Below are positions 1 through 8,500 of a stretch of DNA of 10,134 nucleotides, piece by piece. The stretch is from Thalassiosira profunda (taxonomy: Eukaryota > Bacillariophyta > Thalassiosirophyceae > Thalassiosirales > Thalassiosiraceae). How positions within the stretch are numbered: the stretch's first letter is position 1; the number at the start of each line of letters is the position of its first letter. The stretch is from positions 1 to 10,134 of the forward strand of contig JALLAP010000838.1 in assembly GCA_036939355.1 (NCBI GenBank). Reading direction: 5' to 3'. The notes under the pieces were generated by a model. That model searched no databases and was not told the DNA's origin. It was given only the letters and a program-made list of their open reading frames with translations. Made by a program: the position numbers and the translations under genes.

Positions 1-2844
1 CAAGCCAAGAGGCTCGCGAGTTGGGCCCCGGCGAAGCGGATGCCTTGGCAGACGCGCTCGACAAGCGCCGCGGCTCCAACTCGGAGGCAACGGAACTCCT
101 TGGCCAGCAGAACCGAGAAGCTCCAAAGGCAAAGGTAGAGCACAAAGATCGAGTTGGCGACGGCGGAGGCTCTGGCAGCAACCCAGGTCTTCAATCGAAG
201 GAAGAGGTTGTTGTTTGGTTCGGCCAGGGCTGCACGAGGTCCACGAAAAAGGGTCGCCGAGATAACAACGATGGGAATGATCGTAATTCCCAAGAACGAG
301 GCACCGACAATGACAGCAGGGGCACAGGCGACAACAGCAAGAGTCGTGATGAGGAGCCCCGCGGGCGAGGACTTTTCGAGCGGGATTTCGTGAGCTTCCG
401 CGACCTTCTTCGCCCGTCGCTCTTGGCCGTCCCTCTTCTTGCGAGGCATCGTCTTCTGCGAGACGCTCACTTGAGCTTTGTCAGCGATGGGAGATGGGGT
501 GCCGGTGGGCTTGCGAACAGCCAAACCGCACAAGCTCATGACGCCCGGCCGGATCTCGTCGGCCGATTTGGAGGTGGAGTCGACAGGGCTCGAGGTTCCG
601 GGAAGACCGTCATCTGGCCCGGGCTTCTTGAGAGTCGGCTTGACGACGAAAAGGTTGACTGCTCCGAAAGCGACAGCGCCAACGGCGGCGATCGTCTTGA
701 CAAGGTGTCCAATAGACGAGGACCTTTCGAGTTGCTTCTCGTGAGCGCCAGCAACCTTCTTTGCCTTCCGCCTTTGGGGGGCTATCTTCTTGCGAGGAAC
801 CCATATCTTCGGGGCGCTCACTTTGGCTTTGTCAGCGACAGAAGCTGGGGGACTGACTGGCTTGCCGAGGGCATCGTACGAGGTCCACGGAAAAGGACCG
901 CCGAGACGAGAGCAATGGGGACGATCGTTGCACAAGAAGGAGGCTCCACCGACCAAGACGATTGGGGTGCAGGCGACAACAGCAACAGCCGTGATGAGGA
1001 GCACAACCGTCTTCGCCCGTGCGATCTTCTTCTCCTGCCGCGCCTGGCCGGCCATCTTCTTGCGAGACGACATCTTTGAGACTCCAGGTTGGGCTTGGTC
1101 AGTGACGGAAGGTGGGGTGCATGTGGGCTTGCGAACGTCGAGGCTGCGCAAGCTGACGACGCCCGACTCCGACTGGATCTTGTCGACCCGTGTGGAGGCA
1201 GGGTCGACAGAGCTCGAGATTTCGGGAAGGCCAGGCATGGCAGCCGCAGCCGGGGCTACGGCCGCCCACCAGAGGCAAACGCGCTCGACAAGCGTCGCGG
1301 CTCCCGCACGGATGCAACGGAAAGCATTGGCCAGGAGAGTCACCGGGAATGTGAAGACGTTGACAATCGCGGATCCAACAGACGACTTGCGCTTCTCAGC
1401 CTCCTCGGCGGCCACCTTGGCAGCCTTTTTCGCTCGGCGCTTCACGCCCTGCTCCTTCTTGCGAGAGAGCGTTGCTTTGGAGGTGGAGCCGGCGACGGGC
1501 TTGGTGGTATACACGGACGGAGCCGCCTTGATCAGCTTGAGCGCCGAGAACCGGTCACGGACGCCTCCAAGGACCAACCCGAGAGCGCCCACGGAGGACT
1601 CGACGACAGAGACGGAGGTAGCAGTGGATTCGACACGCAGGACGCCGCTCGACGGGGATGAGACCTGTCAACGGACGAACAAAGGAGAATGAGAATGGGG
1701 GGAGAGAGCTCAGTTGTTGACTGGACACGAGCCGTCCTCACCTCAGCAGGAGATCCGCCGGAGGAACGCTTCGCGAAGGCAAATGCAAGGGCGAAGCAGA
1801 TGACGATGAGCTGCTTCTTGCCAGACAGCACTGTCTTAGAGGTGGAGCCAGCGACGGGCTTGGTGCTTTTGCCCGCGAACAGAGTGGCCGCGACGCGCTC
1901 GAAAGCGGCCGAGATCCTGTGACGAAGGCCGGTGAGGCACATCGCAGCGGCGTTCACGTAGTCAGCGACGACGGTCTTGGTTGAGCCGGCGATGGTGCAA
2001 AGCTTGAGGCTGGCCCCAGAGCAAACGTTCCCGAGCCAGAGAAAGGCTCGGTCACGCAAAGAAACGGCAGCGCCAATGGTCTCGATGGTGCCACGAGAGC
2101 TCTCCTGCAGGCTGCCGAGGCTTTGCCCGACGAACTGGGCCGCCGTCGACTTGATGCCAACGAAACGCTCAACCAAGCGCGAGAGGTAGCTTCCGGCACA
2201 CGCAAACACTCCGCTGACCTTGGCACTGACGCAGTTGACAAAGCGGGCTTGCATGGCAGTGGCAGACGGGGCCACAGCCACCCACCAGAGGCAAACGCGC
2301 TCGACAAGCGCCGCGGCTCCAGCTCGGAGGCAACGGAACGCCTTGGCCAGAAGAGTCACTGAGAGTGTGAAGACGTTGGCAATCGCGAATCCAACAGACG
2401 ACTTGCGCTTCTCAGCTTCCTCGGCGGCCTCCTTGGCAGCCTTCCTCGCTCGGCGCTTCGCGCCCTGCTCCTTCTTGCGAGAAAGCATTGCTTTGGCGGT
2501 GGAGCCAGCGACGGGCTTGGTGGTATCCACGGACGGAGCCGCCTTGATCAGCTTGAGCGCCGAGAACCGGTCACGGACGCCTCCAAGGACCAACCCGAGA
2601 GCGCCCACGGAGGACTCGACGACAGAGACGGAGGTAGCAGTGGATTCGACACGCAGGACGCCGCTCGACGGGGATGAGACCTGTCAACGGACGAACAAAG
2701 GAGAATGAGAATGGGGGGAGAGAGCTCAGTTGTTGACTGGACACGAGCCGTCCTCACCTCAGCAGGAGATCCGCCGGAGGAACGCTTCGCGAAGGCAAAT
2801 GCAAGGGCGAAGCAGATGGCGATGATCGTGGACACGATGAACAT
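1..2844 (-). CDS. Repeat-built, probably membrane-associated protein of unknown function (3' end outside window)
   Basis: I do not recognise this family. Exons read from the minus strand are 2758-2844, 1742-2680 and 1664 down past the left edge. Both introns are phase 0, and no stop occurs in the 896 visible codons. Exon 1 encodes a signal-peptide-like start (MFIVSTIIAICFALAFAFA); its ATG has A at -3. The rest alternates basic patches (SRKKEQGAKRRARK near residue 97, a copy near 410, PRKKRDGQERRAKK near 749) with hydrophobic stretches (near 128-143, 320-332, 560-585, 660-683, 776-813, 842-863). KPVAGST recurs near 84, 303 and 397; RCLRAGAAALVERVC recurs near 145, 458 and 867. An Ala/Lys/Glu-rich charged helix follows the first two basic patches. 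An in-frame ATG at 2904 is possible but would bury the hydrophobic start. Intron placement, the open frame and the coherent protein pattern support this strand; the function is unknown and further introns are possible. Confidence 0.68.
48..110. repeat. Third, partial copy of the duplicated segment (63 bp)
   Basis: It matches 2291-2353 with 4 differences in 63 bases and no gap. On the minus strand it encodes the LLAKEFRCLRVGAAALVERVC stretch of the repeat protein, so the same module recurs again at the left edge. Sequence above 110 has diverged at DNA level but still encodes a hydrophobic helix. Confidence 0.88.
225..600. repeat. Second repeat family, copy X2
   Basis: Partner of 869-1220. It encodes GLPGTSSPVD, RKPTGTPSPIADKAQ, a basic patch (PRKKRDGQERRAKK) and a hydrophobic run (LLITTLAVVACAPAVIVGA), then an ISATLFRGPR motif. 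A further half-copy lies at about 620-855, encoding GKPVSPPASVADKAK and PRKKIAPQRRKAKK. All belong to the same coding frame on the minus strand. Confidence 0.72.
869..1220. repeat. Second repeat family, copy X1
   Basis: This is a diverged copy of 225-600. The offset is 618 bp near 1099-1128 and 642-645 bp near 878-998, so indels separate the copies. It encodes, in order, a GLP..SS.VD motif, RKPT.TP, a basic patch (SRKKMAGQARQEKK) and a hydrophobic run (LLITAVAVVACTPIVLVG). Relative to the other copy it lacks about nine codons after the basic patch. Confidence 0.75.
1235..1809. repeat. Duplicated segment, copy 2 (about 575 bp, spans intron 2)
   Basis: Partner of 2251-2825. It covers the end of exon 2, intron 2 and the start of exon 3. 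Protein differences between the copies are few, for example VDTTKP against VYTTKP and KKEQGAK against KKEQGVK. Beyond 1809 and below 1235 the two copies no longer align. Confidence 0.95.
1665..1741 (-). other. Intron 2 of the repeat gene, identical copy of intron 1 (77 bp)
   Basis: This stretch is base-for-base identical to the intron at 2681-2757. The flanking exon ends (SPAE before, VSSPSSGV after) and phase 0 are also the same. Splicing joins the 313-codon exon 2 to the long exon 3, which stays open to the left edge. The unspliced frame would reach a stop at about 1532. Confidence 0.72.
2251..2825. repeat. Duplicated segment, copy 1 (about 575 bp, spans intron 1)
   Basis: It aligns with 1235-1809 at a constant offset of 1016 bp. 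The core 2528-2818 is identical to 1512-1802 over 291 bp, intron included. The remainder, towards 2251, has scattered substitutions and no visible indel. It covers the end of exon 1, intron 1 and the first part of exon 2. Confidence 0.95.
2681..2757 (-). other. Intron 1 of the repeat gene (77 bp)
   Basis: The donor reads GAG|GTGAGG and the acceptor TTGACAG|GTC on the minus strand. Removal joins residue 29 (E of SPAE) to VSSPSSGV in phase 0. Without splicing, the exon 1 frame runs out of step with the long downstream frame. Confidence 0.75.
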
Positions 2845-2959
2845 GGTGGTGGTTGTTGGATGGGGTGTGGGTATTGATTTCTTGATAAGACAAGAGGGCA
2901 TCAATCGAAGTTGACGCGGGGGTACTCAAAAAGAGTGAGACCGACCCCGCGGCGTTTGA

Positions 2960-2988
2960 ACTGGCCGCGACGATTTAAACAGGCCAGT
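2960..2988. repeat. Inverted repeat upstream of the repeat gene
   Basis: The arms are actggcc (2960-2966) and ggccagt (2982-2988), exact complements separated by 15 bases that include atttaaa. The bases just inside the left arm and just outside the right arm (cgcgacga at 2966-2973, tcgttgcg at 2988-2995) are also nearly complementary. It lies about 120 bp upstream of the first codon of the repeat gene, so an operator-like role is possible but unproven. Confidence 0.35.
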
Positions 2989-3150
2989 CGTTGCGTTTTC
3001 ACCATTGCAGGGGGCTTGGTGACTGTTGGAGAGGTATATCGGCGCATTCGTCCGTCTTATTAATTTTACCGTGGGTTGCCGCTGGGCATGGCGGGTTTCC
3101 TCATTCAAACGGATGCGCGCTTGCTCCTTGCCACTGATGCCTTAGGTAAA

Positions 3151-3156
3151 TTTATT
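3151..3156 (-). promoter_or_regulatory. Possible polyadenylation signal for TIM44
   Basis: The plus strand reads tttatt, which is AATAAA on the minus strand, about 220 bp after the TIM44 stop codon. It is the only canonical hexamer I noticed in this gap. Many protists use it weakly or not at all, so this is a candidate only. Confidence 0.25.
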
Positions 3157-3378
3157 AGCACTTGCAACAGCAAGATACGGGGCGGCCGCCCTGTTCGCCC
3201 TTGCTTGGTTGTGTTCGTAGGCTGATTTCTGCTTGCAAGTCCGTCGTACTACGATTTCCTGCCTCATCCACCCCCTTCCGTCCCTCTTTTTTCTTTCTCG
3301 TCAGTCGCAATCTCTCTCCTCACCCCTGCTCGGATTCGTAAGGGCAGGCCCTGTCCCTTTACACAGCAGAGGACCCGC

Positions 3379-4940
3379 TCACAGGTACGCAATGGCGCCA
3401 TTAAAGCGAAAGTCAACAATTTTCCAGTTCAACGTCATGTTCTCCTCGTCGTACTCGCGCTGGAAGGCCACGACGTACGAATTGGCGCGAATGTCGTCCT
3501 CGCTCCCCTCGACGATTTCACCCAGCTCCTGCTCCGCATACGTCCGGCCGCCACTCTCTTCCTCTCCCTCCTCTGCAGAATTGTCCTCGCCCTCGCTCTC
3601 GCCCTCTTCGCCCTGCTTCGAAGCAGCATCACCAACACTGCTCTCCCCGGGCTTCACCTTCTTCCGCACGCAGTGAATCTGCTGGCACATGAAGTGCAGC
3701 AAGATGATCGGATCGTCCCCCCTCTCGACGTTCACCGAGCTCCCCTCCACCTCGCACGCCAGAATCTCCGCATTCATAATGGCCAGGACGTTGGTGTCCA
3801 TCTGCACCCCCTCCTTCTTCCGCGCGCGCACCTCGGCCGCCAATCGATTGTACACGCTCTCCCCCAGCCACGGCTTGAGCTCCGTGATGCGCCCCTCAAG
3901 GAAGAGTTGCATTATGTTCGGCAGCGTGTGCTCGACGACGTCCCTTCGCCAATTCTCCATCGTGAAGTCGGGATCCAGCACGCGCAACTGCCGCGCCGCC
4001 GCTGCGTGTTCGGTCTCGGCCGTCAGGGTGTCGTACACGGACGACGCGCGGTACACCCAGGGATTTTGGGAGGTCTCCCACGCCTCCTCGGCGTCCTCCT
4101 TGAGGTGCTGGACCTTCTGCTGCGCCTTTTGGACGCGGTCGCGGGCGCCCGACTTTTCGTACGCCTGGTTGGACTTTTCGAGGATGTCTGGAGGAAGAGG
4201 AGAGGGTTGCATTGTCATCAGCAAATAATGTAGGCGTCTTCTCACTCTGCCGAACTTCCGTGCACATCACGTGCACAAAATATCTCACCTTGGATGATGG
4301 GCGCGTCCTTCAACCGCTTCTCCATCCGCTCCCACGCGCTCAAGTGCTCCTCAGGATCGATCACCATGATGTCCGTGCTGCCCTTGTACTGCTCATATTT
4401 ATCAGCGGCCTCGTCATCGTCCTCGTAATGCGGCTTGCCGTCCGTCTCGGGCGTGCCCAGCTTCTTGTTAATGTCTTTGGGCTTGCCGGACGCCACGAGC
4501 TCCTCCCACGTTTGCGACAGGGTGTCGAGGAAGGAGGCCCCCATCGAAGCAATCTTTTCGAGACGCGGATCCGGTTCCGAGGAGGCAGAGTCGTTGGATT
4601 CATCCCCAGACTCGCCCTTCATTCGGTTGACGGACTCTCGGAGATCTTTCTTCTTCTCTTTCTTTTCGTCGCCATCTGCCGACGATGCAAATCGCCGCGC
4701 CCAGCTATTTTGTTCGTGAATTGCAAAGCGATCGTAGCTCGAGTTGCCGCCGCGGGGCGTGCAAATTGTTCGTCGTCTGTCGGTGCATGTCGAGGTTGTG
4801 TGGGCGATTTGCAAATGCGACGCTGCTGCCGAAAGAGGCCGCAACGACAGAGACTCGCTCGAGAACGAAGCCGGCGATCGGTGGAGCGGAGACGACCGCG
4901 AGGCCGCGCTCCGTATCCGGGTCAGGGTCGAGAGTGCCAT
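3379..4940 (-). CDS. TIM44: Mitochondrial import inner membrane translocase subunit TIM44
   Basis: TIM44 is the matrix-side protein that tethers mitochondrial Hsp70 to the TIM23 channel to drive presequence import. Exons 4289-4940 and 3379-4187 give 486 residues, a normal family length. Residues 1-85 form an Arg/Ser-rich, mostly non-acidic targeting sequence (MALSTLTRIRSAASRSS). A charged linker follows, with SQTWEEL near 142. DAPIIQDILEK, EDAEEAWETSQNPWVYR (about 249-263) and TAETE (273-277) are the linker and helices preceding the C-terminal domain. The Tim44-like domain begins near DPDFTMENW (289) and ends at the stop; it contains FLEGRITELKPWL and LHFMCQQIHCVR. An acidic Glu/Ser/Gly run of about 45 residues (398-440) interrupts the domain just before GEIVEG. 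The ATG at 4940 has a strong context (accATGG); an in-frame ATG at 5117 would add 59 residues. The family call is firm; the exact start is less so. Confidence 0.93.
4188..4288 (-). other. Intron of TIM44 (101 bp)
   Basis: The donor reads CAAG|GTGAGA and the acceptor a pyrimidine tract plus CAG|ACATC on the minus strand. It is phase 1: joining G and AC restores Asp 218 in the conserved APIIQDILE motif. Reading through would end at a stop at 4242. Confidence 0.93.
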
Positions 4941-5164
4941 GGTTTGCAAGGAGCGCCAGGTGGCACAGTGTGGGAGTGCTGCAAGATCTTTTGTCTTTTG
5001 TTGGTTTGTCTTTTGTGTGGCTGGAAAAAATATCCAGCAGCTGCGCTGCCACGCAGACACGGCCCGTCGTAACAAAAAAGAGGAAGAAGTGGTAACTAAA
5101 TTGGAAAAGTTGGTCATTTTCAAGCTCTGTCTCTAGAAGGAGGAAGGATCGTGAGATTGTAAAT

Positions 5165-5189
5165 AGGAATTACTATCATTTTTTGCGCT
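5165..5189. repeat. AT-rich 25-base element, copy 1
   Basis: It begins aggaatta and ends ttgcgct. It matches 5229-5253 at 19 of 25 positions without a gap, with 64 bp between the starts. It sits in the AT-rich centre of the divergent promoter. Confidence 0.4.
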
Positions 5190-5228
5190 GAAAATCGCTA
5201 AAAAATCAATTTCTGGTAGGAATTCGTG

Positions 5229-5253
5229 AGGAATTAGTATTGTAAATTGCGCT
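5229..5253. repeat. AT-rich 25-base element, copy 2
   Basis: Partner of 5165-5189, with the same aggaatta start and ttgcgct end. A partial aggaatt also occurs at 5218. A shared regulatory role for the two genes is possible but unproven. Confidence 0.4.
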
Positions 5254-5394
5254 AGCTTTCCCGCCTTTTAGTTCCTTCTGAATCACCCAGGAGACTCGTC
5301 CGTAGGCCGTGTCTGAATCAGCCTCTCTTGCGAAGAGCTCGTACCTACCCACGTACGTTGTAGTTGCAGCTCTAGCTCCTCTTCCTCCCTCGGT

Positions 5395-5523
5395 ATGGCC
5401 GGCAGCACAACCACAACCACACAAACACCATCACTCGTTCGTCATTGGATGGCATCAGTAGCAGCAGCAGCGCCCCCCAGCCTCATCGTTGAACATCGCA
5501 CGTATCATGGGGTGGGCGACTGA
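5395..5523 (+). promoter_or_regulatory. Possible upstream ORF of the glucanase gene
   Basis: An ATG at 5395 opens a 42-codon frame ending in TGA at 5521-5523. It overlaps the glucanase start (5507) in another frame and contains a second in-frame ATG at 5449. The peptide (MAGSTTTTTQTPS...) has no recognisable character. If the transcript starts upstream of 5395 it would reduce translation of the main frame; if it starts downstream, the ORF has no meaning. Confidence 0.3.
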
Positions 5524-8500
5524 TCCGCCGCCGGCGGGGGAAGCACGGGCGTTGCTGAGTGGTGATTTCAATGCATGTGATATGTCACACCGAGTTGATG
5601 GCGACGCAGCCATCAACCCAGGTTACGCCTCCCTGTCAATTGGCAATGGGAGCCATTACGCATCGAAGCCAGATCCTCGCCCTACGCGCCAGAACATACT
5701 CGTCGCGGCAGTGATTTCATTTACTGCGGTGCTGTTGGCAGCAACACACCTCAGATCATCTGCCATCGCCATTGAGCAGCCGATTCTGGGATTGAGCCCC
5801 GACACATCAGATCATCAGCGCCTCTTCGAGGGAGCCTACTCCACCGCCACCAACGAGCCGCTGTCGCACAAATCGCCCGCCGAGCTGGGAGTACCAATCT
5901 TCAACGATAGACCCGCGTCTTCCCGCCCGGGATCCGTCTTTGGATCCGCGCAAAACGGCACGAAGATCGGCGCGCCCCTCCCCACCAACGAATGGTGGTT
6001 GAGCCTCGTCGTGGGTCTCGACAAATCGCCCGGTCCCGACGGACGCTACGAGAATTACGCCGGCGAGGAGAACCGAGCGCATACCATTCCGTACATTGTC
6101 GACACCCTCGGGCCGATTGTTGGGATCCGCTTGCATTATCCCCACGTGCTGAGCTACGGAACGGTCGTTCAGAGCTCGCTCGTGGCGCCGCACGGTCTGG
6201 CGCTGGGAACGGCCGACGAGGGGTTTACGCGACGCTACCAGGTGGACGAGAAGACGTTGCCGAGCAAGCTGGGCGTGGGACTGCGATGGGAGAGTCGGCG
6301 AGGAGATGCATCTCACATGCGATCGAGCATACTTCGCGGAATGCCTTTTGGAACAATGGAGTACTCCCCAGGGGTGGATCCGACAATAGCGTCGGAGATC
6401 GTTGCTGAATTGCCTCTCGTTGACGGATCGACGCGGCTGGAGTGTGGCACCCTCGATCCGGCTAGCGACCGTAACCGTGGAAATGCATCCAGCGTCTTGG
6501 TAGAGGACGTCGAGTTGTACTTCCCACAGTCGGATTTCACGTGGCTGGTGTTCTTCTCGCGGCCGGTGAATGTTCAGTGCTTCATCAACCCAGACAAAGT
6601 CGAGGGGACTGTATCATTGCCGCCCGGTGCCGCGTCCCCAGAAATGAATCCGAACGCTTTCCAGCTCCGTGTGGACAGCTCGAGCGGCAGCTCCGTACAC
6701 GAAGACGAGCCGCTCATTGTCCGGGTGGCCCTTGCGAACAATTGCACCCGGGGAACCAACGTTAACTTTTGCAAGGAGTACCAACCGCGCGATCAATCCT
6801 CCTTCAAGAGTGTACTTCGCGATCATGCATCAGTCTATCCCACCTCTCCCATGGTGAGGTATGCTTTTTCGGATCCAGAGGGAGGCCTAACGCCGGATGC
6901 ACCGGAGAGCAAGGAAGCATATCTCTTCTTCGATTGGAGGGCAAAGAGCTTCCGGGAGACTGCGAAAGAGTTGATCATGTACGCACTTCCGCACCACGTC
7001 GATATATTGCGTCCGATGCATGAACACCAATCAAGCAATGAGTTGCTAGGGCACTGTGTGCACTCCCTCCACGGAAATGCATGCCTTGTGAAGGGTGGAC
7101 TGTGGGCCATGGATGAAGGTGTGTGTATACGGTGTTCTGCATCCGCTTGCCTCATCCACATCTGATCTCTTGTCCCTTCTTCTGTAGACCTTGATGGTTT
7201 GCCAAGTTATATGGCCCCGCGCCCGCCAAGCCACTTTGCCATACCTGCTCTGGCAGATGCGCTCACAACAGACATTGATTACTCCCTGCCCGACAACTAC
7301 ATGGAAGGGGCAGGGGATACATATTTTTCAGCGAAAATGCTGGCAAAGCTGGGACGTATCATTGTCATAGCGCAAGAACTTCGCGGATTGGCGGAAATGC
7401 CTGATGATGAAGTGCCGGACGCTTCCTCTGATGACGAGAAGGAACTGCTTGCAATTGTCCGGGCATGCAAAGAAGTGAATCTCCCAACCGAAGATCAAGT
7501 GATGAATGCTGTTGACCGGTTGAGAAGAGGCGTTGAGGTCTGGCTTGATGGCGGCGCTCCAGCCCAATTCACATTTGACAATACGTGGGGAGGTATGGTC
7601 TCGTGCGGCTGTCTCTACAATTGGCAAGATGGATGTGACAATGCGTACCCCGACTGTCCCTCGTACTCGGATCCGGGTCTCAATTTCGGCAACGCGTTCT
7701 ACAATGATCACCACTTCCACTACGGTTACATCATTTATGCGGCGTCAATCGCGGCGCAGTATGACACAGCGTGGGGAAGGAGGTACTTTGAGCAGATTAC
7801 ACTCCTGATTCGTGACATTGCCAACCCCTCGGCAAAGGACAAGTTCTTTCCGGTGTTTCGACAGAAAGATTGGTTCTTAGGGAACAGTTGGGCGTCTGGC
7901 ATTGCATTGTTCGGTGGGAGGCCGTACTTAAATGGGCGCAACCAAGAGTCGAGCAGCGAGGCAATTGCTGCCTACGAGGGCATCTCGTTGTTTGGAAGTG
8001 TCATGATGAAGGCATTTGATAATGGAAACTCCACCGATGCTGCAGACAACGAGAATGCGCACAGAGCCCTTCACATCTTCAACGTTGGACGCTTCCTTGC
8101 GGCAACCGAGATCAGATCTGCCGATCGCTACTGGCACGTCTACAGCCCGAAGAGGGATGCCATTTATCGTGAGTTATTCGCGAGGAACGTTGCTAGAAAT
8201 CGCCAACCCCTAATTGCTTACACCTCTTCCTCCAGCCGATTCGTACACCCCGCACGTTGTGTCAATGATGTGGGACACTATGTGCCAGTTCCAGACGTGG
8301 TTTGGAAATGCGCCGTACCTGGCCTATGGCATTCAGCTCTTGCCTCTGACGCCCATTTCCGAAAGGCGAGATACCGACCAGTGGCTTCGCGTTTTGTATC
8401 CATCTTTTGCGCAGAGCTGTGAGACAAATCCAGCCTGCAATGACGAAGGCTGGTCTGTGCTTCTCTATGCCGTCCTTGCCAGTTTGGGACACGCTGAACT

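Larger units (their letters stand above)
2845..3378. other. Intergenic region between the repeat gene and TIM44
   Basis: I see no credible gene in these 534 bases. They must hold the 5' region of the repeat gene and the 3' untranslated region of TIM44, both on the minus strand. Visible structure is an inverted repeat at 2960-2988, a short AT-rich patch at 3057-3070, a possible polyadenylation hexamer at 3151-3156 and a pyrimidine-rich plus-strand tract at about 3255-3330. Short ORFs here have no recognisable protein character. Confidence 0.7.
4941..5506. promoter_or_regulatory. Divergent promoter region between TIM44 and the glucanase
   Basis: The 566 bases between the two start codons must supply both 5' untranslated regions and both promoters. 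The stretch 5155-5260 is clearly more AT-rich than its surroundings and carries two related 25-base elements. A possible upstream ORF of the glucanase starts at 5395. I see no clear TATA box and no other gene. Confidence 0.6.

Noticed and set aside
21..1692. Two long plus-strand open frames (21-1079 and 790-1692) opposite the repeat gene
   Set aside because: The minus strand is open across the entire stretch with coherent basic and hydrophobic modules and a matching splice pattern. The plus-strand products are Arg/Gly/Asp-rich with no recognisable pattern and look like mirror frames in GC-rich sequence.
1532..2608. A single unspliced minus-strand protein of 358 residues starting at 2608
   Set aside because: It begins at a GTG inside exon 2 and continues past the SPAE donor into intron 2. 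The duplicated GT-AG intron explains both ends better.
1..2844. CRISPR array, tandem satellite or transposon as the source of the repeats
   Set aside because: The repeats are few, unequal in length, preserve a coding frame and carry an intron. No regular spacers, terminal repeats or transposase are visible.
2548..2904. A separate 118-residue minus-strand protein from the ATG at 2904
   Set aside because: After the signal-like segment it runs into intron 1 and shows Ser/Pro-rich out-of-frame sequence. The same out-of-frame tail is seen at intron 2.
3673..4233. Plus-strand open frames opposite TIM44 (186 and 179 residues)
   Set aside because: They mirror a well-conserved TIM44 exon and have no family character of their own.
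4941..5123. N-terminal extension of TIM44 upstream of 4940
   Set aside because: The frame is open and the first true ATG is at 5117, but the ATG at 4940 has a stronger context and starts directly with a typical targeting sequence. I left it as an alternative start.
5489..5506. Glucanase start at 5489
   Set aside because: The codon is TTG; the first ATG in this frame is 5507, six codons later.
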